This document shows positions 8,282 through 16,732 of a stretch of 64,000 bases of DNA, piece after piece; the first letter of the stretch is position 1, and each line of letters begins with the position of its first letter. The stretch is from contig JARFRB010000081.1 of assembly GCA_029287455.1 (NCBI GenBank), positions 51,245-115,244 of the forward strand, read 5' to 3'. This DNA is from Pelagibius litoralis (GTDB lineage: Bacteria > Pseudomonadota > Alphaproteobacteria > Kiloniellales > DSM-21159). A program made the translations under genes and the position numbers. Under the pieces are notes generated by a model that ran no database searches, was not told where the DNA came from, and saw only the letters and a program-made list of their open reading frames with translations.

Positions 8282-9686
8282 GGTGGCGCCCGGCCAGGCC
8301 GCTTGCCTGCTCGTAGGCCCAGGCGATCCGCAAGGCCAAGGCTTCGTCATAGCCCCGGCAGGCGATCTGCAGGCCGCTTGGCAGCCCGCCTGAGACGAAG
8401 CCGTTCGGCAGGGTGACGGCGCACATCTCCAAGAGGTTGATGGCCCGGGTGAAGTAGGCGCAGGTGGTGGATTGATCCACCTCGGCGATCGGTATCGGCG
8501 GCGTTGCGGTGGTGGGGGTCATGAGCGCATCGATGCCCTCAAGCGCTTCGTCGAATTCGGCCTTCAAGGCCTGCTGATCGCGCAGGGTCATCAGATAGTC
8601 TCTTGCTGACAAGTCCTTGCCCACCCAAATCCGCGGCCGCACGGCCGGATCGACGGGCAAGTCCATGTCGTCCACCATCTCCCCGACGTGCAGATAGCCT
8701 TCGGCGCCGATGATGCGCCCGGTCATGGTGGCGAAGTCGGCGAAGCCTCGCGGCATGGCGATCGTCGAAATCTCCGCCCCCAGGTCCGCAAGCGTTTGCA
8801 GCGAAGCTTCGTAGGCGGCGCGGATCTCGGGTTCCGCTTCCGCCAGCTCCGCGTCGGGCAGGCGGGCGAGCTTGAGGCCCGCGACACCGCGCTTCAAGCC
8901 CGGCATCGGGTCCTCGACCGCCCGGTGCAAGGTTCTTGGGTCCTTCGGATCGGGCCCCGCCAGCACGCCGTAGAGCAAGGCCGCATCCTCCACCGAGCGG
9001 CACACCGGACCGGGCGTGTCCAGGCTATGGGCCAGGGGCATGACTCCATGGGTGCTGATGCGCCCGATGGTGGTCTTCAGCCCGGTCAGGCCGCACCAGG
9101 CCGCGGGCAGGCGCACGGAGCCGCCGGTGTCGGTGCCGATGGCCCAGGGGGCGAGGCCGGCGGCAACGGCTACCCCCGATCCCGCGCTGGATCCTCCCGG
9201 TGTGCGGTGCACGTCGAGATCCCAAGGGTTCCATGGCGTGCCCATATGCTCGTTGGTGCCCCAAGCCCCCATCGCGAACTCGACGGTGTGAGTCTTGCCC
9301 AATACGATCATACCTGCCGAAACCAGTCGCTGGGCCAAGGTGGCGGTAACCGGCGAAACCCTGTCGGACCATGGCTTCGATCCCCCGGTGGTCACTCGGC
9401 CTTCAATTTCGATAATGTCCTTGAGGGCGATGGGAACGCCATGGAAGGGGCCGATCCCGTGCCCGGAAGCGATTGCCCGGTCCGCGCCTTCGGCGGCCTC
9501 CAGAGCCTCGTCCGCGTAGAGCGCGATAAAGGCATGCAGCTTGCCGTCGTATTTGGCGATGCGTTCCAGCAGCCTTTCCACGATGGCGCGCGAGGTGATC
9601 TCACCCGCTTGCAGACGGCGGGACAGCTCGGCGGCGGTGAGGAATGCCAGATCGCCGTTGCCGGCGCGGGGGCTCGCGGTGTCCAT
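8262..9686 (-). CDS. Amidase signature family hydrolase
   Basis: 474 residues from ATG at 9686, preceded by GGACGGAG; an upstream TTG extension is less likely. The Ser-cisSer-Lys triad is present: K89 in IALKD, the serine pair in RTPGGSSAGSG at 161-171, and the nucleophile S190 in GTDTGGSVRLPA. This is the GatA/amidase fold. No gatB or gatC is nearby, so it is a catabolic amide or ester hydrolase rather than the tRNA amidotransferase subunit. It is 23 bases downstream of a small protein on the same strand, so co-transcription is likely. The substrate is unknown. Confidence 0.9.
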   Translation of the reverse strand: MDTASPRAGNGDLAFLTAAELSRRLQAGEITSRAIVERLLERIAKYDGKLHAFIALYADEALEAAEGADRAIASGHGIGPFHGVPIALKDIIEIEGRVTTGGSKPWSDRVSPVTATLAQRLVSAGMIVLGKTHTVEFAMGAWGTNEHMGTPWNPWDLDVHRTPGGSSAGSGVAVAAGLAPWAIGTDTGGSVRLPAAWCGLTGLKTTIGRISTHGVMPLAHSLDTPGPVCRSVEDAALLYGVLAGPDPKDPRTLHRAVEDPMPGLKRGVAGLKLARLPDAELAEAEPEIRAAYEASLQTLADLGAEISTIAMPRGFADFATMTGRIIGAEGYLHVGEMVDDMDLPVDPAVRPRIWVGKDLSARDYLMTLRDQQALKAEFDEALEGIDALMTPTTATPPIPIAEVDQSTTCAYFTRAINLLEMCAVTLPNGFVSGGLPSGLQIACRGYDEALALRIAWAYEQASGLAGRHPPGLEE

Positions 9687-9709
9687 GGCGTCGCTCCGTC
9701 CTTCCCTGA

Positions 9710-10060
9710 TCAAACGACTTTACGCAGGACGTGCTGCCGGTTGGATGTGTAGGGGCGGACCTGCTCCGGCCAGCGGCCCTCTTCGATAGCGGCCGCCCAG
9801 GCCTCGCTCAGCAGCACCTCCGGACCCTCGATCTCGTAGACCGCGCTATAGGTGGGCTGGCCCTCGCCAGTGAGCGGGCGGGCCTCGCCGCCGATCATCA
9901 CGGCGGCTGGCTCCGTCTTGAACCGAGTGACGGCGATCACGCCCGGCACCTTGAGAAGGCTGGGAACATGCTCCTGGTCGTAGACTTCGTTGAAGAGGTC
10001 TTCCTTTTCTGGATCGACGTCCATGCTCGCGATGAAAACATACTTCGACGTGGCCGGCAT
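9710..10060 (-). CDS. Small dimeric alpha/beta-barrel-like protein
   Basis: 116 residues from ATG at 10060 with a GGAGA ribosome site. The layout (KYVFIASMDVDPEKEDLFNEVYDQEHVPSLLKVPGVIAVTRF) is the beta-alpha-beta pattern of ferredoxin-like dimeric barrel proteins such as EthD, Dabb or DUF4286 relatives, with a buried E-H pair (YDQEHV). Such proteins often sit beside catabolic enzymes as small lyases, isomerases or binding proteins. It is first in a likely operon with the amidase and is divergent from the solute-binding-like gene at 10286. No specific function is claimed. Confidence 0.7.
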   Translation of the reverse strand: MPATSKYVFIASMDVDPEKEDLFNEVYDQEHVPSLLKVPGVIAVTRFKTEPAAVMIGGEARPLTGEGQPTYSAVYEIEGPEVLLSEAWAAAIEEGRWPEQVRPYTSNRQHVLRKVV

Positions 10061-10285
10061 GAACACTCTCCTTGATCCGTGGTTTTGGGCGCGCTCGCCG
10101 ATCCTCTCAAAGGACCGGCGCGGATTACAGCCAATCGCACGAGGGTCGACAAGCGAAATCAAGCCTTCACGGCCGTGGCGGGCGTTTGCGCAGGGAAAGC
10201 CTCTTGAGTGACGGCTCCGGGCTTCCTACCCTCGCTGGGTCGACCGCGCTACAATCCAGCGCTCCGGCCAAAGGGGGAAATTGGC

Positions 10286-11176
10286 GTGGACAGGATCAAC
10301 ATTCAATTCACATTGTTCTCGGCCTTCTATTCACCCTTGATTTCCGCGATCTCGGGCGGGTTCCTGAAAGCCGAAGGCTTGGAGCCTGAATGGTCTATCT
10401 CCCCGCCGGGCATCTCGGCGCTCGCGGCCTTGGAGGACGGTTCGGCCCATGTCGTGCAATCGGCGCTGAGCCAAGGCTTCACGACGTTGAATGCCGGCAA
10501 GACGCCGAAGGTCTTTCACTTCGCCCAGGTCAACGAGATGGATGGCTTTTTCCTCACCGGGCGCAAGGCGGACCCGGAGTTCACGTGGGACAAGCTGGAA
10601 GGTGCCGAGGTCGTGATGTTCAAGGGCGGACAGCCCTTGGCGATGTTCAAGTACGCCTGCCACAAGGCGGGGATCGATTTCGCCAAGATCAAGGCGATCA
10701 CGCCCGGTGGCGCGGCGGATATCGACAAGGCTTTCCGCGCGGGCCAGGGGGACTACGTGCAGCAGCAAGGGCCTTTTCCCCAGCAACTCGAGGCCGACGG
10801 TGTCGGCGCCATCGTGGCCCAAGTTGGCAAGCTGATCGGGCCCTGCGGCTTTTCTAGCCTTGCGGCCACCCGTGAGTGGTTGGCGACGGACATGGCGAAG
10901 GCCTTCATGCGCGCCTATAGGAAGACGCGCGTCTATATGAACGAGGCCCCGGCGGCGGAAATCGCGGCGGCCGAGAAGCCCTACTTCCCCGAGATCGACG
11001 AGGCGGTTCTGGCGAACTGCATCGCCACCTATCAGCGCTTGGGGTGCTGGACGCCGCATGTGGAGATCACCCGCGCGGCCTACGAGGCGACGCTGGATAT
11101 CTTTGAGTACAACGGCTTGCTGAACGCCCGATACCCTTACGATCAGGTCTGCGCCGAGCCGCCGCCGGCGGAGTGA
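10286..11176 (+). CDS. NMT1/THI5-like solute-binding-type protein without a signal peptide
   Basis: 297 residues from GTG at 10286, preceded by an AAGGGGG site. The in-frame extension upstream is proline- and arginine-rich and is not a signal peptide. The two-lobe periplasmic-binding fold is recognisable (INIQFTLFSAFYSPLISAISGGFLKAEGLEPEW; GAEVVMFKGGQPLAMFKYACHKAGI; GGAADIDKAFRAGQGDYV). The yeast Thi5 CCCFC motif is absent, so it is not an HMP-phosphate synthase of that type. No ABC permease or ATPase gene adjoins it. It may be a cytoplasmic binding protein or an enzyme on the SBP fold. It is divergent from the barrel-protein/amidase pair. Confidence 0.7.
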   Translation: MDRINIQFTLFSAFYSPLISAISGGFLKAEGLEPEWSISPPGISALAALEDGSAHVVQSALSQGFTTLNAGKTPKVFHFAQVNEMDGFFLTGRKADPEFTWDKLEGAEVVMFKGGQPLAMFKYACHKAGIDFAKIKAITPGGAADIDKAFRAGQGDYVQQQGPFPQQLEADGVGAIVAQVGKLIGPCGFSSLAATREWLATDMAKAFMRAYRKTRVYMNEAPAAEIAAAEKPYFPEIDEAVLANCIATYQRLGCWTPHVEITRAAYEATLDIFEYNGLLNARYPYDQVCAEPPPAE

Positions 11177-11282
11177 CAGCCGGGGCGCGCATTGACATGC
11201 ATTAAGGCGGATTCGCGGGATTTTCGCGAAGGTCCATCGACCTTCTCGCGGTTCTTCGCGCGCTAAATCCGGGCCAGGCCAG

Positions 11283-11858
11283 ATGTTCGATTATCTCTAC
11301 AAATTCCGCTACGTCAGTCTGATCGCCGTGGTCTGTTCCTTTGTCGGCTCGATCTTGATGTTCGTTCAAGGCGCGGTGAAGACCTTTAACGCCGTCGCTT
11401 TTTACTTCTTCGACGTGACCGATGCGATCAGTGGCGCCTCGACAGCGGCAAAGGGGGACCTGACCTCCAAGCTCTTGGTGCAGTCGGTCGACGCTTTCCT
11501 GTTCGGCCTAATCTTGATGATCTTTTCCTTCGGCGGTTACAACCTTTTCATCGAGCGGATCGCCTGGACAGATCATAAAACCGCCTTCTGGCTCAACATG
11601 CGAAGCGTGGGGCATTTGAAGTCCACGCTGGCCGAGCTCATCGTCATCATTCTCTTTGTCAAGTTTCTGGAACTCGTTCTGCTGGAAGAGATATCCTTGT
11701 TCTGGGAGTCGCTTACCCTGCCCATTGCGATCGGGATTCTGGCCCTTGCCCTGAAGCTGCTAAATCTTCGTAGTGACGCGGAGGTGATGAGCGCGGAGCC
11801 GTCGGCGGCCGATCCGGCGGAAAGCAAAAGTCCAGCGACGCGAGGGCCGAACGAGTGA
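11283..11858 (+). CDS. UPF0114 (YqhA-like) inner-membrane protein
   Basis: 191 residues, four predicted membrane segments (about 12-34, 72-92, 112-130, 140-158) and a disordered acidic tail (SAEPSAADPAESKSPATRGPNE). The segment FRYVSLIAVVCSFVGSILMFVQG followed by SVDAFLFGLILMIFSFGGYNLFIERI matches the UPF0114 pattern. Its function is not established. A GAAGGTC/GACCTTC hairpin (11228-11245) sits 38 bases upstream in the leader; with no T-run it is only a possible leader structure. PPK2 follows on the same strand after 129 bases. Confidence 0.75.
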   Translation: MFDYLYKFRYVSLIAVVCSFVGSILMFVQGAVKTFNAVAFYFFDVTDAISGASTAAKGDLTSKLLVQSVDAFLFGLILMIFSFGGYNLFIERIAWTDHKTAFWLNMRSVGHLKSTLAELIVIILFVKFLELVLLEEISLFWESLTLPIAIGILALALKLLNLRSDAEVMSAEPSAADPAESKSPATRGPNE

Positions 11859-11987
11859 GTCGGCACAGGGGCTTGTTTGACGATTCGGTCCCGTGCGAGG
11901 CGAGGACTCGTCACAAAACCGTCGCCTTGATGTGGTGGACTGAATCTCGAGTAGACGTCGAATTCTCATGAGTGGGAGGGGTGCCTG

Positions 11988-12905
11988 GTGACCGAGAAAA
12001 ATGACTCCGACAGCATGGATTGGCTCGAGGCGGAACTGGCGGACACGCTCGACGAGGACTACGAGCTGGAGATGTCGGAGCCGGCGCTCTCCTTGGAGAT
12101 CAGGCGGATCTATCGGGAGCACCACCCGCCCTCCATGGAACGGCGGGACTACTTCCGCAATCTGCTCGCCCTGCAGTCGGAGCTGATCAAGCTCCAAGAT
12201 TGGGTGTCGCATACGAAAGCGAAAATCGTGGTGATTTTCGAAGGACGCGATTCGGCGGGGAAGGGCGGTGTGATCAAGCGCATCACGCAGCGTCTCAACC
12301 CCCGCGTCTGCCGCGTGGTGGCCTTGCCCGCCCCCAATGATCGCGAAAAGACTCAGTGGTACTTTCAGCGCTATGTGCCGCACCTGCCGGCCGGCGGCGA
12401 GATGGTTCTCTTCGACCGCTCCTGGTACAACCGGGCTGGCGTCGAGCGCGTCATGGGCTTCGCCACTGCGGATCAGGTGGAGGAGTTCCTGAAGGACGTC
12501 CCCGAGTTCGAGCGCATGCTGGTGCGCTCCGGCATTCTCCTGATCAAGTACTGGTTCTCGATCACCGACGAGGAACAGCAACTGCGCTTCATGATGCGCA
12601 TCCACGATCCCTTGAAGCAGTGGAAGCTGAGCCCCATGGATCTGCAATCTCGGGTGCGCTGGGAAAGCTACACCAAGGCCAAGGAGGAGATGTTCGCCCG
12701 CACAAACATCCCCGAAGCGCCGTGGTACATCGTGGAAGGCAACGACAAGAAGCGCGCGCGTCTCAACTGCATCGACCACCTGCTCAAGCAGGTGCCCTAC
12801 ACCGACGTGACCCACGAGGAGATCAGCCTTCCCGACCGGGTCTTCAATCCCGATTACGAGCGTAAGGTTTTGCCCCACGAACTTTACGTGCCGGAGAAGT
12901 ACTGA
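11988..12905 (+). CDS. ppk2: Polyphosphate kinase 2 family protein
   Basis: 305 residues from GTG at 11988 behind GTGGGAGGGG. Walker A is GRDSAGKGG at 86-94 and Walker B/lid is FDRSWYNRAGVERV at 142-155, with the PPK2-specific PAPNDREKTQWYFQRYVPHLPAGGE between them. Single-domain length and sequence fit class I PPK2, which makes ADP/ATP or GDP/GTP from polyphosphate in the cytoplasm. The acidic N-terminal 30 residues are common in the family. A class III (AMP-using) activity cannot be excluded. The gene is convergent with the small XRE regulator. Confidence 0.9.
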   Translation: MTEKNDSDSMDWLEAELADTLDEDYELEMSEPALSLEIRRIYREHHPPSMERRDYFRNLLALQSELIKLQDWVSHTKAKIVVIFEGRDSAGKGGVIKRITQRLNPRVCRVVALPAPNDREKTQWYFQRYVPHLPAGGEMVLFDRSWYNRAGVERVMGFATADQVEEFLKDVPEFERMLVRSGILLIKYWFSITDEEQQLRFMMRIHDPLKQWKLSPMDLQSRVRWESYTKAKEEMFARTNIPEAPWYIVEGNDKKRARLNCIDHLLKQVPYTDVTHEEISLPDRVFNPDYERKVLPHELYVPEKY

Positions 12906-12919
12906 CCGGGGGGCAGGTA

Positions 12920-13258
12920 TCAATCCGAGGCGGCAGCCGCACCGGGGGCGAGGGTGTCGCGCTCCTCGGCTGAACCCCCTTCTCTCGGCGGCATGCCCGC
13001 GGTTGCCTTGTCGTTTGGGCCTGCGTAATCCCGGCAGCCTTGAGCCAGGGCGTAGCAGGCGAGCCGCACCGTCTTGGGGATTTCGACGCGCTCGCCGTCG
13101 CGCTCGCCCTTTTCATAGTATTGCAGGATGCGCCGCTTTAGCCCCAGCGCATGGGCCGCCTCCTTTTGAGACAAGCCGAGGGACTTGCGCCATCGCTTGA
13201 AGGCGCCCGCCGGCATTTTTGGCGGTTCGTGGGATTTGTGCCCTTTGCGCGCGGTCAT
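12920..13258 (-). CDS. Small XRE-family transcriptional regulator
   Basis: 112 residues. The helix-turn-helix lies at about 19-52 (FKRWRKSLGLSQKEAAHALGLKRRILQYYEKG), with the diagnostic GLSQKEAA and a recognition helix ending YYEKG. A basic N-terminus and a proline/alanine-rich C-terminal tail flank it. The divergent intergenic region holds three copies of a 15-base palindrome, most simply its own operators. One of them lies where a -35 for this gene would be expected, above a TAAATT -10-like hexamer (13302-13297). Autorepression together with control of the facing 60-residue gene is inferred. Confidence 0.8.
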   Translation of the reverse strand: MTARKGHKSHEPPKMPAGAFKRWRKSLGLSQKEAAHALGLKRRILQYYEKGERDGERVEIPKTVRLACYALAQGCRDYAGPNDKATAGMPPREGGSAEERDTLAPGAAAASD

Positions 13259-13319
13259 GGTCTCTGCCTGAGTGTCTCATTCGCCTTCTGTGTCTGAATT
13301 TACACGGATTTTCGTGAAA

Positions 13320-13395
13320 GTGCACCTTGTGCGCATTTTTTCTTGAAAAGCGCACAAGGTGCGTCTATATCTCCTCTCAAGCGCACATAGTGCGC
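13320..13395. promoter_or_regulatory. Three phased palindromic operators with an embedded sigma-70 promoter
   Basis: Three 15-base sites: GTGCACCTTGTGCGC (13320-13334), GCGCACAAGGTGCGT (13350-13364) and GCGCACATAGTGCGC (13381-13395). All fit GCGCAC-N3-GTGCGC with at most one mismatch per site. Start-to-start spacing is 30 and 31 bases, about three helical turns, so all face the same side of the helix. A forward promoter TTGAAA (13343-13348), 17-base spacer, TATATC (13366-13371) brackets the middle site exactly. A bound repressor would therefore block RNA polymerase. The likely ligand is the adjacent XRE protein. Confidence 0.8.
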
Positions 13396-13445
13396 CGATT
13401 CTGGAGCCGTCTCCGGGCGCTCTTACTCGGAAAGGAGATCCTTCG

Positions 13446-13628
13446 ATGGATCCGTTGGCCATTTACTGCAATGCGATTTGGCAGGACGCGCAGTGTAGTT
13501 ACCGGCGCATCGACAAGCCGAACAGCCGTGAGGAACTGGCTTCCTTCGCGCGCCGCCTGCACACCACGCCGCGCTTGGTCTACTCGGCCCTGGCCAAGAA
13601 GTGGCTTGCCCGTGGCCCCGTGAATTAG
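13446..13628 (+). CDS. 60-residue protein of unknown function under the XRE operators
   Basis: Starts at ATG 13446 with AAAGGAG ten bases upstream, downstream of the TTGAAA/TATATC promoter and three operators. The product is soluble, with aromatic/cysteine positions at the N-terminus (MDPLAIYCNAIWQDAQCSYR) and a basic helix-rich C-terminus (FARRLHTTPRLVYSALAKKW). It has no recognised domain. The C-terminal part could be a degenerate helix-turn-helix. The arrangement (small protein opposite a small XRE regulator) resembles phage-type switches or toxin-antitoxin control, but no toxin family is recognised. Confidence 0.65.
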   Translation: MDPLAIYCNAIWQDAQCSYRRIDKPNSREELASFARRLHTTPRLVYSALAKKWLARGPVN

Positions 13629-13780
13629 ACTGAGACTCGCCGCAGCACTTCGGCGCCCGTAAACGCGTGACGAGACCGCGTGTCCGGCTCCGCCTAGGGA
13701 TCGCCTCCATTCTCGGGTAAGCTTGAACCTTCCAAAGCCCGTGCGGGCCGGGCTTCAAGCGCGTTCGGGGAGGGACAAGG

Positions 13781-14549
13781 ATGGCGATCCGCGGTCTTCT
13801 CTTGGATTTGGAGGGCGTCCTTCACGAGGGCGGAACCTCAATTCCCGGCGCCGTCGGCGCAGTTGCCGAAATCGAGCGGCTCGGTCTTCCCATCCGCTAT
13901 CTGACGAATACCACAACCAAGCCACGGCACGCGGTGGCTGGGGGTTTGCGCAGACTCGGCTTTCCCGTGGAGGACGGCCATCTCTTCACACCCACGGCCG
14001 CGGCTTGCTTGTTGCTGTAAGCGGATCCATCTTGCGGCCGAACCATCGCTGGAAGCGGATTTCGGATCCTTCGACTTGGTGGGGGCGCAAGACGAGGGCT
14101 GTGAGGCCGTTGTGCTTGGCGACCTCTATCTTGGCTTCACCTGGCAGCGGCTAAACGACCTGTTTCGAGGCCTGCTGCGAGGGGCTGAACTGGTTGCACT
14201 CCACAAGAACCGAGTTTGCCGGCGTGCCGGAGAGCTATCCCTCGACCTTGGTCCCTTCGTCGCGGCCTTGGAGTATGCCTGCGCCACTGAAGCCAGCGTT
14301 GTCGGTAAGCCTTCGCCCGCGTTCTTCGCGCTTGCACTCGAGAGCCTTCAATTGCCGGCCGGCGAGGTCCTCATGGTCGGTGACGACATAGAGGCTGATA
14401 TCGCCGGTGCCCAAGCCTCCGGCCTGAGGGCGGCTCAGGTGCGCACGGGTAAGTTCAGGGCGCAAGACGAGTCCCACCCGACGGCGCACCCCGACGCCCG
14501 CCTGGACTCCATCGTCGATCTTGCTCCCTGGCTCGAAGCGCAGAGCTAG
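13781..14549 (+). pseudogene. LHPP-like HAD hydrolase (HAD-IIA), interrupted by a single frameshift
   Basis: Codons from ATG 13781 encode the HAD N-terminus (GLLLDLEGVLHEGG, LTNTTTKPR) and stop at TAA 14018-14020. The downstream frame, shifted by one base, continues without a gap in homology: AAEPSLEADFGSFD, EAVVLGDLYLGFTWQRLN, VVGKPSPAFF with the motif III lysine, then MVGDDIEADIAGAQASGLRAAQVRTGKF (split here: MVGDDIEADIAGAQ and RAAQVRTGKF). These are the LHPP (phospholysine/phosphohistidine phosphatase) motifs, in the correct order. One extra base (or two lost) near 14000-14020 explains it. It may be a real pseudogene, a base-calling error or, less likely, +1 recoding at CTG-TAA-G. Confidence 0.75.
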
Positions 14550-14584
14550 GCGTCTCGGCCAGGAAGCATGCCGCCGGTGCGGAC

Positions 14585-15421
14585 TTACCCGCTTTCCGGG
14601 CCGCCGCGCGAATCGCGCTCATAAAGAACTGGAAAATCGGTGCCCTCGAAAGGATCCCCGGTTTCGAAGGATAGGTCCGGAAAAGGCGGGGAGCCAGGGC
14701 CAGGCCGTTTGACGAAGACGGCATCGTCGCCCACCCAGCGCGTGGAGAGCACGCGCCGCCGTTGTTTCGAGGCGTTTGCCGGCGCTCCGTGCAAGGTTCT
14801 GAAATGAAAGGCCACGGCGTCGCCAGGTTCCATGGCCCAACTGACGACCGGTAGCTCCTCGCGCCGGTCTTCGATGTCCGGTACCGGCTCACTGGTGTCG
14901 CCGGGATAGAGTTTCGTGCCGTCGAACCGGCTTGGCAGGAAAGTCTTGCCCCACAAATGCGAGCCGGCGATGTACTCGCTGGTCGTCTCCCGGCTCACAG
15001 GGTCGAGGGGTATCCAGAAGCTTACGCAGTGTTGCGCGGCGACGATGTAGTAAGGCTGATCCTGATGCCAGGGCGTTACCACGCTGGTTCCTGGCTCCTT
15101 GACGAGGACATGCTCGTGAAACATGCGGGCGGTTTTGGAACCCATTAGGTGGGCCGCCAGGCGCGCCGCCGGCGAACGCATCACGAAATCCCGATACTCC
15201 GGGATCGAGCGCCAGTTGCAGAAGTCCTGGAAGAACGGCGCCGATCCGTCGGCTGGGCGGTAGGTGCGCTCGCGCCAGCTTGGGTTCGCCATGTTGGTTT
15301 CGATGCCGCGGCGAAGAGGTTCGACCCAATCGGTGAAGACTTGCCTCAGCAGCACGACCCCCTGGTCCTGAAAAGCTTGGGCCTGTTCCTGGAGAAGGTC
15401 CGCGGAATCTGTTGGTCCCAT
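14585..15421 (-). CDS. Phytanoyl-CoA dioxygenase (PhyH) family oxygenase
   Basis: 278 residues. An Fe(II)/2-oxoglutarate oxygenase jelly roll is visible: the HxD pair is WHQD (H119, D121), and the distal His lies in RTLHGAPAN, with RR(V)LSTRW further on for 2-oxoglutarate binding. SFWIPLDPV and GSHLWGK are typical PhyH strands. Family members hydroxylate fatty acyl-CoAs, ectoine, quaternary amines or other small molecules; the substrate is not deducible here. It is convergent with the HAD pseudogene. A second PhyH protein is at 61397. Confidence 0.85.
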   Translation of the reverse strand: MGPTDSADLLQEQAQAFQDQGVVLLRQVFTDWVEPLRRGIETNMANPSWRERTYRPADGSAPFFQDFCNWRSIPEYRDFVMRSPAARLAAHLMGSKTARMFHEHVLVKEPGTSVVTPWHQDQPYYIVAAQHCVSFWIPLDPVSRETTSEYIAGSHLWGKTFLPSRFDGTKLYPGDTSEPVPDIEDRREELPVVSWAMEPGDAVAFHFRTLHGAPANASKQRRRVLSTRWVGDDAVFVKRPGPGSPPFPDLSFETGDPFEGTDFPVLYERDSRGGPESG

Positions 15422-15577
15422 CGGTCTTGACGCGTCCTTTCAACGGGCCGAATTCGCGGCCCAACCGGGTCAAGCTATATCAGCGACAGCGCGAGCGTCA
15501 TGATTTCTTCACTTCACACCCGACTGAATTGCAGGTACCCGAAGATTTCGGAACTCAGCGGCGATAGGAGCTCCACG

Positions 15578-15895
15578 ATGCGGCAAGATGTATTCCCGGC
15601 AATGCGGCTCTGGTCCGAGCTCGCCGAGACTTGGTGGCATTCCGGCTTCGTGATCCAGGAAAGGCTGTGGCGTCTCGCCCTTCATGGCGCGCGCGGTCAT
15701 CATGGCCGCGCGGAGCAAATGGTCGGACACATGATCGCTGAAAAGCAGCGGGTCTTGATGGAAAGCGCATTCAAGGCTTGGCTCAGTCTCGCGCTCGCGC
15801 CGACCCTCCCACTGGGTCAGGGTTTGGCCGCGAGCGGGCGCGCGGGCCTGCGCCCTATTCGCCGGAAGGTCAAGGCGAATGCGCGGCGCCGCTAG
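15578..15895 (+). CDS. Small phasin-like protein, tentative
   Basis: 105 residues from ATG 15578 with TAGGAG upstream. The helical, Trp-rich N-terminus (MRLWSELAETWWHSGFVIQERLWRLAL) is followed by an amphipathic helix (RAEQMVGHMIAEKQRVLMESAF) and a basic Pro/Gly tail (RPIRRKVKANARR). The mix of W-x-x-S-x-x-V-I-x-x-R and M-x-x-EK-x-x-x-x-ES resembles polyhydroxyalkanoate-granule phasins. No PHA synthase is nearby, so this is only a suggestion. It stands alone and divergent from the PhyH gene. Confidence 0.5.
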   Translation: MRQDVFPAMRLWSELAETWWHSGFVIQERLWRLALHGARGHHGRAEQMVGHMIAEKQRVLMESAFKAWLSLALAPTLPLGQGLAASGRAGLRPIRRKVKANARRR

Positions 15896-15904
15896 GTCCG
15901 GAGC

Positions 15905-16732
15905 CTAGGCGGCGTCCCACTCCGGCGAGAAGTCGAAGTCGCAGATCCGCAAATTTCGGCCTCGCAAGCCGCTGATCGCTGCCATTTCCTCAGTGGTTAG
16001 CTCGAAATCGAAAATGTCGAGGTTTTCGCGCGCCCGATCCGGGTTGCTGGAGCGCGGTATGGCGATCAACCCCTGTTGCACATGCCAGCGCAGAACGATT
16101 TGAGCGGGCGTCTTTCCGTGCCCTTCCGCGCAGGCGGCGACGGCTTCGTGAGCGAACAGTTCAGAGCCCCGCGCCAGGGGGCAATAGGACACAACCGCCA
16201 TGCTATGTTGCGCGCAGGCAGCTATCACCTTGTCTTGGTTGAGAAAGGGGTGGCACTCGATCTGATTGCAGACCAGAGGTGCGGATGATAGAGCCACTGC
16301 CTCGGCCAGCAAGCTGGTGGTGAAGTTGGATACCCCGATGTGGCGCACCAGGCCGCGCTCACGTACCTCGTTCAAGGCTTCGATGGACTCGGCGAGCGGG
16401 ACCGTCTTCGACGGCCAATGAATGAGCACGAGATCCACTTGTTCGACGCCCAAGCGGCTCAAGCTATCCTCCACGGCGCGCTGGAGCGCGCCCGCCGCCA
16501 GATTATCGGGCCAGACCTTGGTGGTGAGGAAAATCTCCCCCCGGTTGACGCCTGACGCCCGCAGGCCTTCGCCGACTGCTTCTTCGTTCTCGTACATGGC
16601 GGCCGTATCGACATGGCGATAGCCGACCTGGATTGCGTTGGCCACCAGATCGCGGGCTTGGGTGCCGCGCAGTGTCCAGGTACCGAACCCGATTGCCGGA
16701 ATGCGTGCGCCGTTCGCTTCAACGATTTTCAT
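15905..16732 (-). CDS. Aldo/keto reductase
   Basis: 275 residues from ATG 16732, which has an AAGGG site; a longer N-terminus without homology is rejected. The catalytic tetrad is complete: D42 and Y47 (VDTAAMYENE), K72 (TTKVWP) and H105 (LIHWP). GVSNF and the C-terminal NADPH-binding IPRSSNPDRARENLDIFDFEL are present. This is a cytoplasmic NADPH-dependent aldehyde/ketone reductase of the prokaryotic 2,5-diketogluconate reductase-like group. It shares a 229-base divergent region with the SDR gene. The physiological substrate is unknown. Confidence 0.9.
   Translation of the reverse strand: MKIVEANGARIPAIGFGTWTLRGTQARDLVANAIQVGYRHVDTAAMYENEEAVGEGLRASGVNRGEIFLTTKVWPDNLAAGALQRAVEDSLSRLGVEQVDLVLIHWPSKTVPLAESIEALNEVRERGLVRHIGVSNFTTSLLAEAVALSSAPLVCNQIECHPFLNQDKVIAACAQHSMAVVSYCPLARGSELFAHEAVAACAEGHGKTPAQIVLRWHVQQGLIAIPRSSNPDRARENLDIFDFELTTEEMAAISGLRGRNLRICDFDFSPEWDAA

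Noticed and set aside
11228..11245. GAAGGTC/GACCTTC hairpin as a terminator
   Set aside because: No T-run and it lies close to the next start codon. It could equally be chance or a leader structure.
14007..14021. Programmed +1 frameshift in the HAD gene
   Set aside because: CTG-TAA-G can be read by skipping one base, but no stimulatory sequence or known precedent in this family is visible. A lesion or base error is simpler.
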